A stretch of DNA of 64,000 nt from Arthrobacter humicola. GTDB lineage: Bacteria > Actinomycetota > Actinomycetes > Actinomycetales > Micrococcaceae. The number at the start of each line of letters is the position of its first letter. Positions within the stretch are counted from its first letter, which is position 1. A program made the translations under genes and the position numbers. The stretch spans positions 62,001-126,000 of the forward strand of contig NZ_JAFKON010000006.1 of NCBI RefSeq assembly GCF_022803015.1, given 5' to 3'. Positions 1 to 8,338 of this stretch are shown here, piece after piece. Below the pieces are notes generated by a model, which worked only from the letters and a program-made list of their open reading frames with translations, searched no databases and was not told where the DNA came from.

Positions 1-1114
1 GGTGCCATTCGCGCTGGTAGGCGCGCCGCGCGGCCGCGTCGTGGCGGCGCGCCAGGGCGGCGAGTTCGCGTTGCAGCTTCAGGTAGCTGGCCCACCGGCG
101 GTCCTCCAGGACGCCGTCGGCGAGCGCCGCCTGCACGGCACAGCCGGGCTCCCGGCCGTGCGCGCAGTCCGAGAAGCGGCAGTGCTCGAAGAGCTCTTCG
201 AGGTCGCCGAACATCTCCTCCATTCCTCCCTCGGCGTCGAAGACCCCGAAGCCGCGCACCCCCGGCGTGTCCATCAGGACGGCGCCGCCGGGCAGGGGAA
301 CGAGCGCGCGGGACGTGGTGGTGTGCCTGCCCTTGCCGTCGCCCGCCCGCACTGCCCCCGTCTCCTGGGCCGGGACGCCGGCGAGGGCATTGATGAGCGT
401 GGATTTTCCGGCGCCAGAGGGCCCCAGCAGCACCAGCGTGCCGCCGGGCGGCAGATGGCCCAGCACTTCGTCGAGGCCATCGCCGTTCTCGGCAGAGGTG
501 GTGACGACGTCGACGCCGGCTGCCTGGCGCACGACCGTCGCCACGACGTCGTCCGCGAGGTCCGCGATGTCCGCCTTCGTGATGATCACGAGCGGTGTGG
601 CACCGGAGTCCCACGCCGCAACCAGGGTCCGTTCGAGCCGGTTGTGCGTGAGCGGACGATCCACCGGAACGACGATCCCGACGACGTCCATGTTGGCGCC
701 AAGGACCTGCGCCTCGGACGAGGCCTCGAAGGCACGCTTGCGGCTCAGCTCCGAGTGGCGGGGCAGGATGCCCACAATGGCGGGCTCCCCCGCCGCGTTC
801 GGACCCAGCCAAACCCAGTCCCCGGTGGCGGGAAGCTCCCCGCCGCGCGGGTAGGGCAGGTGGGCGGTTCCGCCGCCCTCAGCCACCAGGACGAGGTTGC
901 GGTCCACCCGGATGACGCGGCCCGGGCGGTCGCCTCCCGGCACCGGCTGGGCCGCGAACCGCTCGGCGACGCCGGCCGTGTAGCCGTAAAGGACAGGACC
1001 TTCGGGGCCAGCCTCATCGGAGGGCCCGGACGTATGAGGCACAGATGAATGAGGTTCGGATGAATTAGTAATGATGGCGCTGCCGGCGCCCCGGGATGCA
1101 GGATAAATGGTCAA
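1..1114 (-). CDS. rsgA: Ribosome small subunit-dependent GTPase A, C-terminus off the left edge
   Basis: Circularly permuted GTPase that acts in late maturation of the 30S ribosomal subunit. About 371 residues are visible. The order is an OB-fold-like N-terminal part (PGRVIRVDRNLVLV), a TKAD nucleotide-specificity motif, the P-loop GPSGAGKST near residue 231, a DTPG motif, and the family's zinc knuckle CRFSDCAHGREPGC near the edge. G4 before G1 is the family hallmark. The frame is open to base 1, so the last residues are missing. The start is uncertain: TTG at 1114 has AAAGGG six bases upstream, while an in-frame GTG lies at 1042 without a visible ribosome site. The divergent-looking plus-strand frames over it are shadows. 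Confidence 0.93.
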   Translation of the reverse strand, partial: MTIYPASRGAGSAIITNSSEPHSSVPHTSGPSDEAGPEGPVLYGYTAGVAERFAAQPVPGGDRPGRVIRVDRNLVLVAEGGGTAHLPYPRGGELPATGDWVWLGPNAAGEPAIVGILPRHSELSRKRAFEASSEAQVLGANMDVVGIVVPVDRPLTHNRLERTLVAAWDSGATPLVIITKADIADLADDVVATVVRQAAGVDVVTTSAENGDGLDEVLGHLPPGGTLVLLGPSGAGKSTLINALAGVPAQETGAVRAGDGKGRHTTTSRALVPLPGGAVLMDTPGVRGFGVFDAEGGMEEMFGDLEELFEHCRFSDCAHGREPGCAVQAALADGVLEDRRWASYLKLQRELAALARRHDAAARRAYQREWH

Positions 1115-1303
1115 CGAAAACCCTTTGGTGGGGCCCCGTGGTGCGGCGCATTGCAGCTGCGGCGGTTTGGATGCCGCGCGCGGAGACTAGCGCTCGATGG
1201 CTAGGCTGCGCCGTGGGACGGGGCAGGAATAATGACATGGCGTGTATCGGTGCGCTGCGCGCTCAGAAATATCGCATTCATTGCTTCCACCTCCCCGTCG
1301 ATT

Positions 1304-1323
1304 GCCGGCCTGCTGCGGCCGGC
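1304..1323 (-). terminator. GC hairpin downstream of the NUDIX gene
   Basis: A 7-bp perfect stem (GCCGGCC/GGCCGGC) with a 6-nt loop lies 44 bases past the NUDIX stop in its direction of transcription. There is no T-tract, so a terminator role is only suggested. The rest of 1115-1366 shows no convincing gene and presumably holds the rsgA promoter. Confidence 0.3.
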
Positions 1324-1366
1324 GGTTTCTACAGGATAGCCATGGTGCCCGTGCCTGGCCAGCGGT

Positions 1367-1816
1367 TTAGCCGGAAAGTTTTCCGTTCAGCGGCCGCTCA
1401 CGGTACAGACGCAGCCCGGCATCCACGAGCGAGACCCGGTTCAGCTGCGCCACCTCATCCAGCGGAATCCAGGCCGCGTGGGTGGTGCTGCCGTTCACTT
1501 CGTGACGCAGTTCCCCGCCCGTGATCGTCGCCTCGTAGACCAGCCGGAGCGACTGGAAGTCCCGCACGCCGCCGTCGAGCCGGACTTCGGACGGCCAGTG
1601 CCCGACGTCGATCCCCAGCATGGCGCCGACCTCGGCGTCGTAACCGGTTTCCTCGTGGATCTCGCGGCGGCACCCGTCCACCGGGTGTTCGGCCAGGTCC
1701 AGGCCGCCGCCGGGCAGCGTCCAGCCCTCGCGGCCGTCCTGCTTCCAGTACGCCAGGAGGATCCCGGCGTCACGGATGATGACGGCGTAGGCCGCGGGCC
1801 GGGTGTCGAATTGCAT
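1367..1816 (-). CDS. NUDIX hydrolase
   Basis: Predicted nucleoside-diphosphate-linked-moiety hydrolase of 149 residues. The full Nudix signature GX5EX7REUXEEXGU is present: GGGLDLAE at about residues 36-43 and REIHEETG at 51-58, which supply the Mg-binding glutamates. The substrate cannot be read from the sequence. Two ATGs lie six bases apart. The one at 1822 sits directly against GGGGGG, whereas the one at 1816 has that G-run at proper ribosome-site distance, so 1816 is preferred. The sugar kinase ends 34 bases upstream on the same strand, so the two may be cotranscribed. Confidence 0.9.
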   Translation of the reverse strand: MQFDTRPAAYAVIIRDAGILLAYWKQDGREGWTLPGGGLDLAEHPVDGCRREIHEETGYDAEVGAMLGIDVGHWPSEVRLDGGVRDFQSLRLVYEATITGGELRHEVNGSTTHAAWIPLDEVAQLNRVSLVDAGLRLYRERPLNGKLSG

Positions 1817-1856
1817 GCTCATCCCCCCAGCGTAGTGGCCGGCGGATCGCCCCCGA

Positions 1857-2810
1857 CTACTCCTGTTCCGCCACCAGCTGCAGCACCCCGAAGACCGGCT
1901 CCTGCGCCAGGACCCGGACATCGGTGATCCCCGCGGCGGCCAGGGCCGTGCGGAACGACTCCTGCAGCCCCGGCACGTTCATGCCGAGTCCGCCGCCCAG
2001 GATGACGGGGCCCTCGATGCCGAGCTGCCGGACGGTCTGCGCGGCGAGGTCGGCGAGGTCGCGCCCGGCCTGTTCCATGAGGGCCCGGCTTGGCGCATGC
2101 CCGGCGTCTGCAGCCTCCACCACGAGCCGCGCCCGCTGGGCCCAGAACCGGCGCCCGGTCTCGGGCGAGTGGAACATGGCGATCAGCTTGTTCGGGTCAT
2201 CCACCCCGGAGGATGCCAGCAGGGCCGTGCTGAGTTCGTCCGGTTCCAGCCCCTGGTTCATCCGGCGCAGGCTGTGGCGGACGGCCTCCCGGCCCAGCCA
2301 GTAGCCGCTGCCTTCGTCGCCGAGCAGGTAGCCCCAGCCACCGGCCCGGGCCTCCTCGCCGCGGCCATTCTTGCCCCACGCGGCCGATCCGGTGCCGGCG
2401 ATGACGGCGACGCCGGTGCTGGCGCCGCCTGCGGCGAGCAGCAGCCGGGAGTCGTGGACCACCGTGATCCGGGCGCCGGGTACGTGCGGGGCAATCAGTG
2501 CCGCGAGCGCCGCGGCGTCATCACCGGTGTCGATGCCGCCGGCTCCGGCGTAGACCTGGGCGACGTCTCCCCCGCCGATCCTGGCGAAGAGTTCCGCCAG
2601 GTTCAAGGCGGCTTCCTCGGGGCTGACGTTCTGGACATTGGAGCTGCCCACCGATTCATCGGCCACGGGCGCGCCGCCTTCGAACCTGACGCCCCGGGTT
2701 TTGGTGCCGCCGATGTCCAGGCCGATCACGGCACCCGTCGTCGCCGTGGCAGATGGCGTGGTGGAAGATGGAACGGAGTCCGCCGCCGGCGGCGTGTCAG
2801 TGTTAGTCAC
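1857..2810 (-). CDS. BadF/BadG-family kinase, probable N-acetylglucosamine kinase
   Basis: 317-residue ATPase of the ASKHA fold. Visible motifs are the phosphate-1 loop GLDIGGTKTRG near residues 29-39, an adenosine/phosphate loop AGTGSAAWGKN in the middle, GWGYLLGDEGSGYWLG shortly after, and a glycine-rich ILGGGLGMNV near the C-terminus. This arrangement is typical of the BadF/BadG/BcrA/BcrD kinases annotated as N-acetylglucosamine kinases, which phosphorylate free amino sugars from wall turnover. The sugar is inferred from family resemblance only. Its N-terminus carries about 25 Ser/Thr/Ala-rich residues before the fold. The nitronate monooxygenase gene is divergent with only 36 bp between starts. 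Confidence 0.8.
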   Translation of the reverse strand: MTNTDTPPAADSVPSSTTPSATATTGAVIGLDIGGTKTRGVRFEGGAPVADESVGSSNVQNVSPEEAALNLAELFARIGGGDVAQVYAGAGGIDTGDDAAALAALIAPHVPGARITVVHDSRLLLAAGGASTGVAVIAGTGSAAWGKNGRGEEARAGGWGYLLGDEGSGYWLGREAVRHSLRRMNQGLEPDELSTALLASSGVDDPNKLIAMFHSPETGRRFWAQRARLVVEAADAGHAPSRALMEQAGRDLADLAAQTVRQLGIEGPVILGGGLGMNVPGLQESFRTALAAAGITDVRVLAQEPVFGVLQLVAEQE

Positions 2811-2846
2811 TGGAACAGGTTACTGAATCGCTGCAAGGAGCCCGCA

Positions 2847-3896
2847 ATGCCCCACGATCTTTTCGGCACACCCGTCATCGCGGCGCCCATGGCCGGAGGC
2901 ACCTCCACAGCGGCCTTCGTCGAGGCCGTGCACCGCGCCGGCGGGCTCGGCTTCCTCGCGGCAGGCTACAAGAGCGTGGCGGCCATGCAGGCGGAAATCA
3001 GCACCCTCCGGGAGTCCGGCGCCCGGTTCGGCATGAATGTATTTGTCCCGGATCCGGCCCAACTGCCGCCCTCCGCGGCGATGCTGGCGGAGCTCGAGGA
3101 ATACCGGCTTCAGCTGCGCACCGACGCCCGGCGCTACGGCGTGGAGCTCCCGCAGTTGCGGCTCGACGACGACGACGAATGGCAGGGAAAGATCGATGCC
3201 CTGCTCTCAGACCCGGTGGAGCTGGTCAGTTTCGCTTTCGGGCTGCCCGGCCCGGACGTCGTTCGGGCCCTGCAGCGGGCGGGATCGGCGGTGCTGGCCA
3301 CTGTCACCACCGCGGCCGAGGCCGTGCAGGCGGCAGGGCAAGGCGTGGACGCCCTCGTCGTGCAGCACACGAGCGCCGGCGGACACAGCGCGGCGTTCCT
3401 CCCGGCCCCGGAGCCGCGACCGGCTTACGCGGCGCGGCCGGGCGGCACAACGGCGCAGCTGCTCGCCGGGGTGCGGTCCGCCGTCGACCTCCCGCTGGTG
3501 GCTGCGGGCGGCATCATGGATGCGGCCGGGCTGGACGCCGTGCTGCGTGCCGGGGCCGTCGCAGCCCAGCTCGGCACCGCGTTTCTCCGCACTGACCAAA
3601 GCGGCGCCAAGCAGTTGCACAAAGATGCCCTGGCCGATCCGCATTTCATCCGGACCCGGCTGACGCGCGCCTTCACCGGCCGGCAGGCACGGGCCCTGGA
3701 GAACGAATTCGTCCGCGACCACGCCGAGGCGCCGGAGGCCTACCCTGCCGTCCACCACCTCACGGCGCCCATCCGGGCCGCGGCCACCGCAGCCGGCGAC
3801 GCGGAACGCCTGAACCTGTGGGCGGGCACGGGCTGGCAGAAGGCACACGCCGGACCCGTGGCCGCCGTCGTGCACGGGCTGCTCGCCGGCCGCTGA
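2847..3896 (+). CDS. Nitronate monooxygenase family flavoenzyme
   Basis: 349-residue FMN-dependent TIM-barrel enzyme of the 2-nitropropane dioxygenase/NMO family, which oxidises alkyl nitronates such as propionate-3-nitronate. The N-terminus PVIAAPMAGG is followed by GGLGFLAAGYKS. HTSAGGHS near residues 174-181 holds the family's conserved histidine region, and AAGGIMDAAG plus QLGTAFL form the phosphate-binding C-terminal part. Length fits the family. The ATG at 2847 has AAGGAG with a 6-bp spacer; the longer upstream reading frame is not used. Related barrels (FabK, enoyl-ACP reductases) look similar, but the motifs favour NMO. Confidence 0.88.
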   Translation: MPHDLFGTPVIAAPMAGGTSTAAFVEAVHRAGGLGFLAAGYKSVAAMQAEISTLRESGARFGMNVFVPDPAQLPPSAAMLAELEEYRLQLRTDARRYGVELPQLRLDDDDEWQGKIDALLSDPVELVSFAFGLPGPDVVRALQRAGSAVLATVTTAAEAVQAAGQGVDALVVQHTSAGGHSAAFLPAPEPRPAYAARPGGTTAQLLAGVRSAVDLPLVAAGGIMDAAGLDAVLRAGAVAAQLGTAFLRTDQSGAKQLHKDALADPHFIRTRLTRAFTGRQARALENEFVRDHAEAPEAYPAVHHLTAPIRAAATAAGDAERLNLWAGTGWQKAHAGPVAAVVHGLLAGR

Positions 3897-3918
3897 CCGC
3901 AGCCGACCCCCGTCAGGA

Positions 3919-3973
3919 CCCCGAAGTCGCCTGAAACGTGCCAAACCGCCGTCACCTTACGGCGACCTCGGGG
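3919..3973. repeat. Long-arm hairpin between convergent genes
   Basis: The arms CCCCGAAGTCGCC (3919-3931) and GGCGACCTCGGGG (3961-3973) pair over 13 positions with one mismatch, around a 29-nt loop. It lies between the convergent nitronate monooxygenase and LysR genes and may end both transcripts. An alternative inner pairing CGCCGT/ACGGCG exists inside the loop. Its design resembles the two hairpins at 62080 and 63122. Confidence 0.6.
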
Positions 3974-4058
3974 CCAACCGGCGACCTGAGCGCACCGGCC
4001 CCGGCGCACCAGCTCCAGCCCCGGCGCACCTGCCCCGGCGCTCCGGCACCGGCCCGGC

Positions 4059-5081
4059 TCAGCCCGCCGAGCGTTCGCGCACGAAGCCTGCCAGGAGCGC
4101 CGGACCGTCGCGGAGCACGAATTCGCGGAACAAGCGCACGGGATCGGACTCGGCATCGGCCACGGCATTCCGCGAAACCGGCTCCCGCCACGCGAGGCCG
4201 ATCTCGCGGAACGCCAGGTCTGAATCCAGGGGAATCTCCACCCAGCCGGGCCCGCCGTCGTCGGCTTCGGCGCCCCGCGACGGATGGTGGCTGTTTTGTG
4301 CAACTCTGCCGGGTGCGGAGCCGCCGGGCGGCAGGATGCTGACGCCGAGCCCGGCCGAGACGAGGCCGCGGACGGTGTGCGAGTCCTGGCTCTCGAAGGC
4401 AATGCGCGGACGGAACCCCGCCTCGCGGAACAACGCGTCGGTCAGCGAGCGCATGCCGTAGCCGGACCCCATCGCCACGAAGGGCTCCTGCCGGATCTCG
4501 GCAACCTTGGCCCTGCGGCGGCCGGCCAGGGCATGCCGGTGGTGGACCACCAGGCGCAACGGTTCGCGGTACAGCGCGGCCGAACCGATTCGCTTGCTGG
4601 GTGTGGCAACGGGTGCCGTGAGCGCCACGTCGGCGGAGCCCGCGGCCAGTTCCGCGAGGCAGCCGTCCCGTGCACCCTGGCTGAGGTCAAAGGCAGTCTG
4701 CGGGTGCCTGCTCCGGAACGCACTGATGAGCAGCGGCAGCATTGCCTCGCCGAAGGTGTGCTGGAACGACACGGCGATCCGGCCGCGGACCACCTCCGAT
4801 TCGTGCCTGACGCTGTCCAGCCCCGTCTGGAATTCGGCCAGGGCGGCCTCGATGTGGGGCATGAGCGCCTTCGCCGCTGGCGTCAACCGCACGCCCCGGC
4901 CGTCCCGGATCAGCAGCTCCGTCCCCACGATGGCGCTCGCCCGCGCAATGGCACGGCTCACGGTCGACTGCGGCAGGCCCAGGAGCTCGGCCGTCTCGGT
5001 GATGTGCTCCGTCCGCCCCAGTTCCGCCAGCAGCGGCAGCAGGGGCAGCAGCTGCACGAGCTGCCTGTGTTCGACGTCCAT
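4059..5081 (-). CDS. LysR-family transcriptional regulator
   Basis: 340-residue DNA-binding regulator. The winged helix-turn-helix spans roughly residues 10-65 (ETAELLGLPQSTVSRAIARA, then LLIRDGRGVRLTPAAKAL). It is followed by a periplasmic-binding-like effector domain (RGRIAVSFQHTFGEAMLP, then GLGVSILP). The ATG at 5081 has GGAGGGG just upstream. It is divergent from an MFS exporter gene with 90 bp between starts and an inverted repeat in that gap, which makes the transporter its likely target. A proline/glycine/serine-rich insertion follows the GVSILPPGG motif where these proteins usually continue directly. Confidence 0.92.
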   Translation of the reverse strand: MDVEHRQLVQLLPLLPLLAELGRTEHITETAELLGLPQSTVSRAIARASAIVGTELLIRDGRGVRLTPAAKALMPHIEAALAEFQTGLDSVRHESEVVRGRIAVSFQHTFGEAMLPLLISAFRSRHPQTAFDLSQGARDGCLAELAAGSADVALTAPVATPSKRIGSAALYREPLRLVVHHRHALAGRRRAKVAEIRQEPFVAMGSGYGMRSLTDALFREAGFRPRIAFESQDSHTVRGLVSAGLGVSILPPGGSAPGRVAQNSHHPSRGAEADDGGPGWVEIPLDSDLAFREIGLAWREPVSRNAVADAESDPVRLFREFVLRDGPALLAGFVRERSAG

Positions 5082-5099
5082 GTTCCCCTCCGGCACTGA

Positions 5100-5125
5100 T
5101 CCATATTTGCTATCTATTCTATGGA
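5100..5125. promoter_or_regulatory. Inverted repeat in the LysR/MFS divergent promoter
   Basis: TCCATA (5100-5105) and TATGGA (5120-5125) form a perfect dyad with a 14-bp AT-rich centre, in a locally AT-rich island between divergent starts. LysR proteins usually bind such interrupted dyads next to their own gene, so this is the best operator candidate. Binding is inferred. Confidence 0.5.
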
Positions 5126-5171
5126 AATCATGCATTGGAAGCATCCCTCGGGCAGGCTTTAGCGTAAAGAC

Positions 5172-6494
5172 ATGCCACGCATTTCCGCACCCACCGGCAC
5201 CAGCCCACGCCCCGCGGCCAAGAACGCGGCCAAGGACGCAGCCAATCTCGCAGCTGATCCTGCAGCTGACGCTGCCGGATGGGCGGGCCATCCGAAAGGC
5301 TCCACGGCCTACCGCCGGATCCTCGCCGGGCTTGCCTTTGCCGGCGTCGCAACCTTCGCGCAGCTTTACTCCACCCAGGCGGTGCTCCCGCTGCTGGCGG
5401 CGGATCTTCGCGTCTCGGCCGCCGAGGCCGCGCTGACCATCTCCCTGGCTACGGTGGGGCTGGCCTTGACGGTGCTCCCGTGGTCCTTCCTGGCCGACCG
5501 GATCGGCCGCGTCCGGGCAATGATGTGGGGCATCTCCGCGGCCACCGCCCTGGGCCTGCTGGTCCCCCTGGCCCCCAGCTTCCCAGTACTGCTGTGCCTG
5601 CGGATGCTGGAGGGAATGGCCCTCGGCGGCATCCCGGCGATCGCGATCGCGTATCTCAACGAGGAAGTCAACAAGGCCCACGCCGCCGTCGCCGCCGGGA
5701 GCTATGTCGCCGGGACCACCCTGGGCGGCCTGGCCGGTCGGCTGGTCGCCGGGCCCGCGGGCGAACTGTGGGGCTGGCGGGCCGCGGCCCTGGCGGTCTC
5801 CGTTCTGGCCACCGGAGCGGCAGTCCTGTTCCTGGTTCTGGTGCCCCGGGCCAAGGGCTTCGCCGCCGCGGCCGCGGGCGGCTTCCGCGGGGCCCTTCGC
5901 ACGCTGGCCGGCCATGGCCGCAATCCCCGGCTCCTGGCCCTGTACGTCCAGGCATTCCTGCTCATGGGCGGTTTCGTGGCCGTCTACAACTACCTCGGAT
6001 TCCGGCTCTCAGGGGAACCGTTCAGCCTGCCCGCCACCGCGATCAGCCTGATCTTCCTGGCCTACCTCTCCGGAACCGTCTCGGCGCGCTGGGCAGCGGG
6101 CCTGACGTCGCGGTTCGGCCGGCGCACCGTCCTGATCGCCGGCACCGCACTGATGGCAGGCGGCCTGGCCCTGACGCTCACGGAACAGCTGGCCGCGATC
6201 CTGGCGGGATTGCTGCTGTTCACGGGCGGCTTCTTCGCGGCACACAGCATCGGCTCCGGCTGGACCGGACTGATCGCCACGACGGGCCGGGCGCAGGCCG
6301 CCTCGCTGTACAACCTGGCCTATTACCTCGGCTCCAGCGTGCTTGGCTGGGCCGGCGGCCTGGTCTTCCAACGGTTCGGCTGGACAGCCCTTGCGCTGAC
6401 TGTCATCGGACTGGCCGGCGCGACGGCGGCAATCACCGCCGTCGCGCATCCCGCGCCGGCGCCCGCAACCGGCAGGGTCACGGCATCGGGCTAG
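5172..6494 (+). CDS. MFS transporter (YnfM-like)
   Basis: 440-residue major facilitator, probably a drug or metabolite exporter in the cytoplasmic membrane. About 48 Ala/Asp/Pro-rich cytoplasmic residues precede the first helix. Hydrophobic segments suggest 12 helices. The MFS motif A, LADRIGRVRAM, lies between helices 2 and 3 near residue 108, with a second half-copy LTSRFGRRT in the other half of the protein. The opening LYSTQAVLPLLAADLRVS is typical of the YnfM/YybF branch. The start is preceded only by a weak GTAAAG. The divergent LysR gene probably controls it. Confidence 0.88.
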   Translation: MPRISAPTGTSPRPAAKNAAKDAANLAADPAADAAGWAGHPKGSTAYRRILAGLAFAGVATFAQLYSTQAVLPLLAADLRVSAAEAALTISLATVGLALTVLPWSFLADRIGRVRAMMWGISAATALGLLVPLAPSFPVLLCLRMLEGMALGGIPAIAIAYLNEEVNKAHAAVAAGSYVAGTTLGGLAGRLVAGPAGELWGWRAAALAVSVLATGAAVLFLVLVPRAKGFAAAAAGGFRGALRTLAGHGRNPRLLALYVQAFLLMGGFVAVYNYLGFRLSGEPFSLPATAISLIFLAYLSGTVSARWAAGLTSRFGRRTVLIAGTALMAGGLALTLTEQLAAILAGLLLFTGGFFAAHSIGSGWTGLIATTGRAQAASLYNLAYYLGSSVLGWAGGLVFQRFGWTALALTVIGLAGATAAITAVAHPAPAPATGRVTASG

Positions 6495-6510
6495 GCACCG
6501 GACCCCCGGG

Positions 6511-7674
6511 CTACCGCGTAGCCTCGATCGCCTGCAGGAGGTCGGCGACGATGTCGGCCGGGTCCTCCAGCCCCACCGAGATCCGCAGCAGGTTCGCGTG
6601 TGGCTTGGCCGCGGCTTCGACCGGCCGGTGGGTCAGGCCCGCCGGGTGCTGGATGAGGGTATCGATCCCGCCGAGGGACACGGCGTGGGTGATCATGCCG
6701 ACGGCGGCCGGGATCCGCTCGGCGTGCTCGGCGCTGGCGAGCTCGAAGGCCATGAGCGATCCCGGCCCGGACATCTGTGTGCCCACGAGGCCCTGCGGGT
6801 CGCATTCGGCCAGTCCCGGGTAGTAAACCCGCCTCACGAGCCCGTGCCCTGCCAGCGCAACAGCGACTTTTTCGGCGCCGGCCTGCTGGGCGCGGACCCG
6901 GACCGGGAGCGTTGCCAGCCCGCGGTGCAGCAGGTACGCCGGCCACGGGGTCAGGATCCCGCCGGTCACGGCCCGGATCTGGCGCAGGCGCACCGCCCAT
7001 TCAGAGCCTGCGGCCACCACGCCGCCCATGGCGTCCCCGTGGCCGCCCAAGAACTTCGTGGCGCTGTGCAGCACCATGGCCGCGCCGTGCTTGAAGGGTT
7101 GCTGCAGTACCGGGCTGGCGAACGTGTTGTCCACCAGGAGCGGCACACCGTCGGCGGCGGCTGCCACGCGGGCGATGTCCACCAGCTCGAGGGTCGGGTT
7201 GGCCGGCGTCTCGAGGATCACCAGGCCGGTGTCCGGCCGGAGTGCGGCGCCGACGCCCTCCGGCGTCGTGAAGGTGACCTCGTTGCCTAGGACGCCGGAG
7301 GCCAAGAGGTAGTCGCTGCCGCCGTACAGCGGACGCACGGCGACAACGTGCTTCTTGCCCGCGGCCACAACCGCGAGGAGCACCGCGCTCAGCGCCGCCA
7401 TTCCGGTGGCAAAGGCGACAGACTCGGGCGTGCCTTCCAGGACAGCGACGCCTTCCTCGAAGCGAGCCACCGTGGGGTTCCACAGCCGCTGGTAGACCGT
7501 GCTTTGCCCCTCCACATGTGAGCCGCCGGTGGCCATGTGCTCGTAGGCAAGGCCTCCGTCGTGCACGGACGGCAGGGGCGCCGTCGTGGACAGATCGATG
7601 GGCACCGCGTGGACGCCCAGTTCCGTGAGCCCGCTCCGGCCTGCGTGGACCGCCAATGAATCTTGAGAAAGCAC
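6511..7674 (-). CDS. Cys/Met-metabolism PLP enzyme (cystathionine gamma-synthase/lyase family)
   Basis: 387-residue PLP-dependent enzyme of the trans-sulfuration family. It carries YQRLWNPT (residues 61-68), PLYGGSDY, ETPANPTLE and VDNTFASP (181-188). HSATKFLGGH holds the PLP-binding Lys207. Family members include cystathionine gamma-synthase, cystathionine gamma-lyase and methionine gamma-lyase, and the sequence does not decide between them. The divergent Lrp-type regulator favours a catabolic amino-acid role, by analogy with other Lrp-linked lyases. The start is GTG at 7674 with AAGGAG five bases upstream. Confidence 0.88.
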   Translation of the reverse strand: MLSQDSLAVHAGRSGLTELGVHAVPIDLSTTAPLPSVHDGGLAYEHMATGGSHVEGQSTVYQRLWNPTVARFEEGVAVLEGTPESVAFATGMAALSAVLLAVVAAGKKHVVAVRPLYGGSDYLLASGVLGNEVTFTTPEGVGAALRPDTGLVILETPANPTLELVDIARVAAAADGVPLLVDNTFASPVLQQPFKHGAAMVLHSATKFLGGHGDAMGGVVAAGSEWAVRLRQIRAVTGGILTPWPAYLLHRGLATLPVRVRAQQAGAEKVAVALAGHGLVRRVYYPGLAECDPQGLVGTQMSGPGSLMAFELASAEHAERIPAAVGMITHAVSLGGIDTLIQHPAGLTHRPVEAAAKPHANLLRISVGLEDPADIVADLLQAIEATR

Positions 7675-7807
7675 CCTAGCTCCTTACGAATATTCACCAT
7701 TGAATTCCGCAAGTATCTGGCAATAATTCGCGCTTTTGTAGGGGTTCTGAATGGAACTGTCGGATAACGCCGTTTATGATGAACGGAGAACACTACTAGG
7801 AGGATCC
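7675..7807. promoter_or_regulatory. AT-rich divergent promoter region, Lrp/PLP enzyme
   Basis: This 133-bp gap between divergent starts is strikingly AT-rich for the window. It holds a perfect 8-bp palindrome GAATATTC (7688-7695) and a second AT tract near 7715-7735. It must carry both promoters and probably the binding sites of the adjacent Lrp-type regulator. Confidence 0.45.
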
Positions 7808-8305
7808 GTGAGCAGCACTGCGAAGAATGTTCGGCCGGGAGCCAGCGAACCGCTGGACGCGATCGACGAGCGCCTGCTCGCTGCCCTCGTCGCGGACGCC
7901 CGCATCTCGAACAAACAGCTGGCAGAGCTCGTGGGGATCGCGCCGTCGACCGCGCTGATGCGCACCCGCGCGCTGTCCGAGCGCGGCATCATCGAGGGCT
8001 TCGAGGCCAATCTGAGCCTGTCCGCGATCGGGCGTTCGGTCCAGGCCCTCATTGCGGTCCGGCTCCGGGCCCATGACCGCGAGCAGATCGACCGTTTCAC
8101 TGCCCGGGTGCCCAAACTGCCGGCAGTGCTCTCGACGTTCCACACGTCCGGGTCGGTGGACTACCTGCTGCATATCGCCGTCGCCACCACCGAGGACCTC
8201 CGGGACTGGGTTCTGGACAACCTGGCCACCGACCCCGTGGTGGGCCACACCGAAACCACGCTGGTCTTCGACCACATCCAGGGCAACCACGGCCCGCTGC
8301 CCTAA
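7808..8305 (+). CDS. Lrp/AsnC-family transcriptional regulator
   Basis: 165-residue regulator. The N-terminal winged helix-turn-helix (DAIDERLLAALVADARISNK, then LAELVGIAPSTALMRTRAL) is followed by a RAM/ACT-like ligand domain (VQALIAVRLRAHD..., SGSVDYLLHIAVATTEDL). GTG at 7808 has a perfect AGGAGG with a 4-bp gap and is preferred over the in-frame ATG at 7751, which would add 19 unrelated residues. It is divergent from the Cys/Met PLP-enzyme gene, which it probably controls in response to an amino acid. Confidence 0.9.
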   Translation: MSSTAKNVRPGASEPLDAIDERLLAALVADARISNKQLAELVGIAPSTALMRTRALSERGIIEGFEANLSLSAIGRSVQALIAVRLRAHDREQIDRFTARVPKLPAVLSTFHTSGSVDYLLHIAVATTEDLRDWVLDNLATDPVVGHTETTLVFDHIQGNHGPLP

Positions 8306-8338
8306 CGGGGCCGGCCGACGCAGTTAGACCCAGCGCAG

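Noticed and set aside
1096..1524. Plus-strand open frame of 142 codons between rsgA and the NUDIX gene
   Set aside because: It overlaps the NUDIX gene for a third of its length, has no ribosome site and has no protein-like domain pattern.
4059..5915. LysR protein with a 278-residue N-terminal extension
   Set aside because: The extension is a Gly/Gln-rich antisense shadow of the MFS gene and would span the divergent promoter; a good ribosome site exists at 5081.
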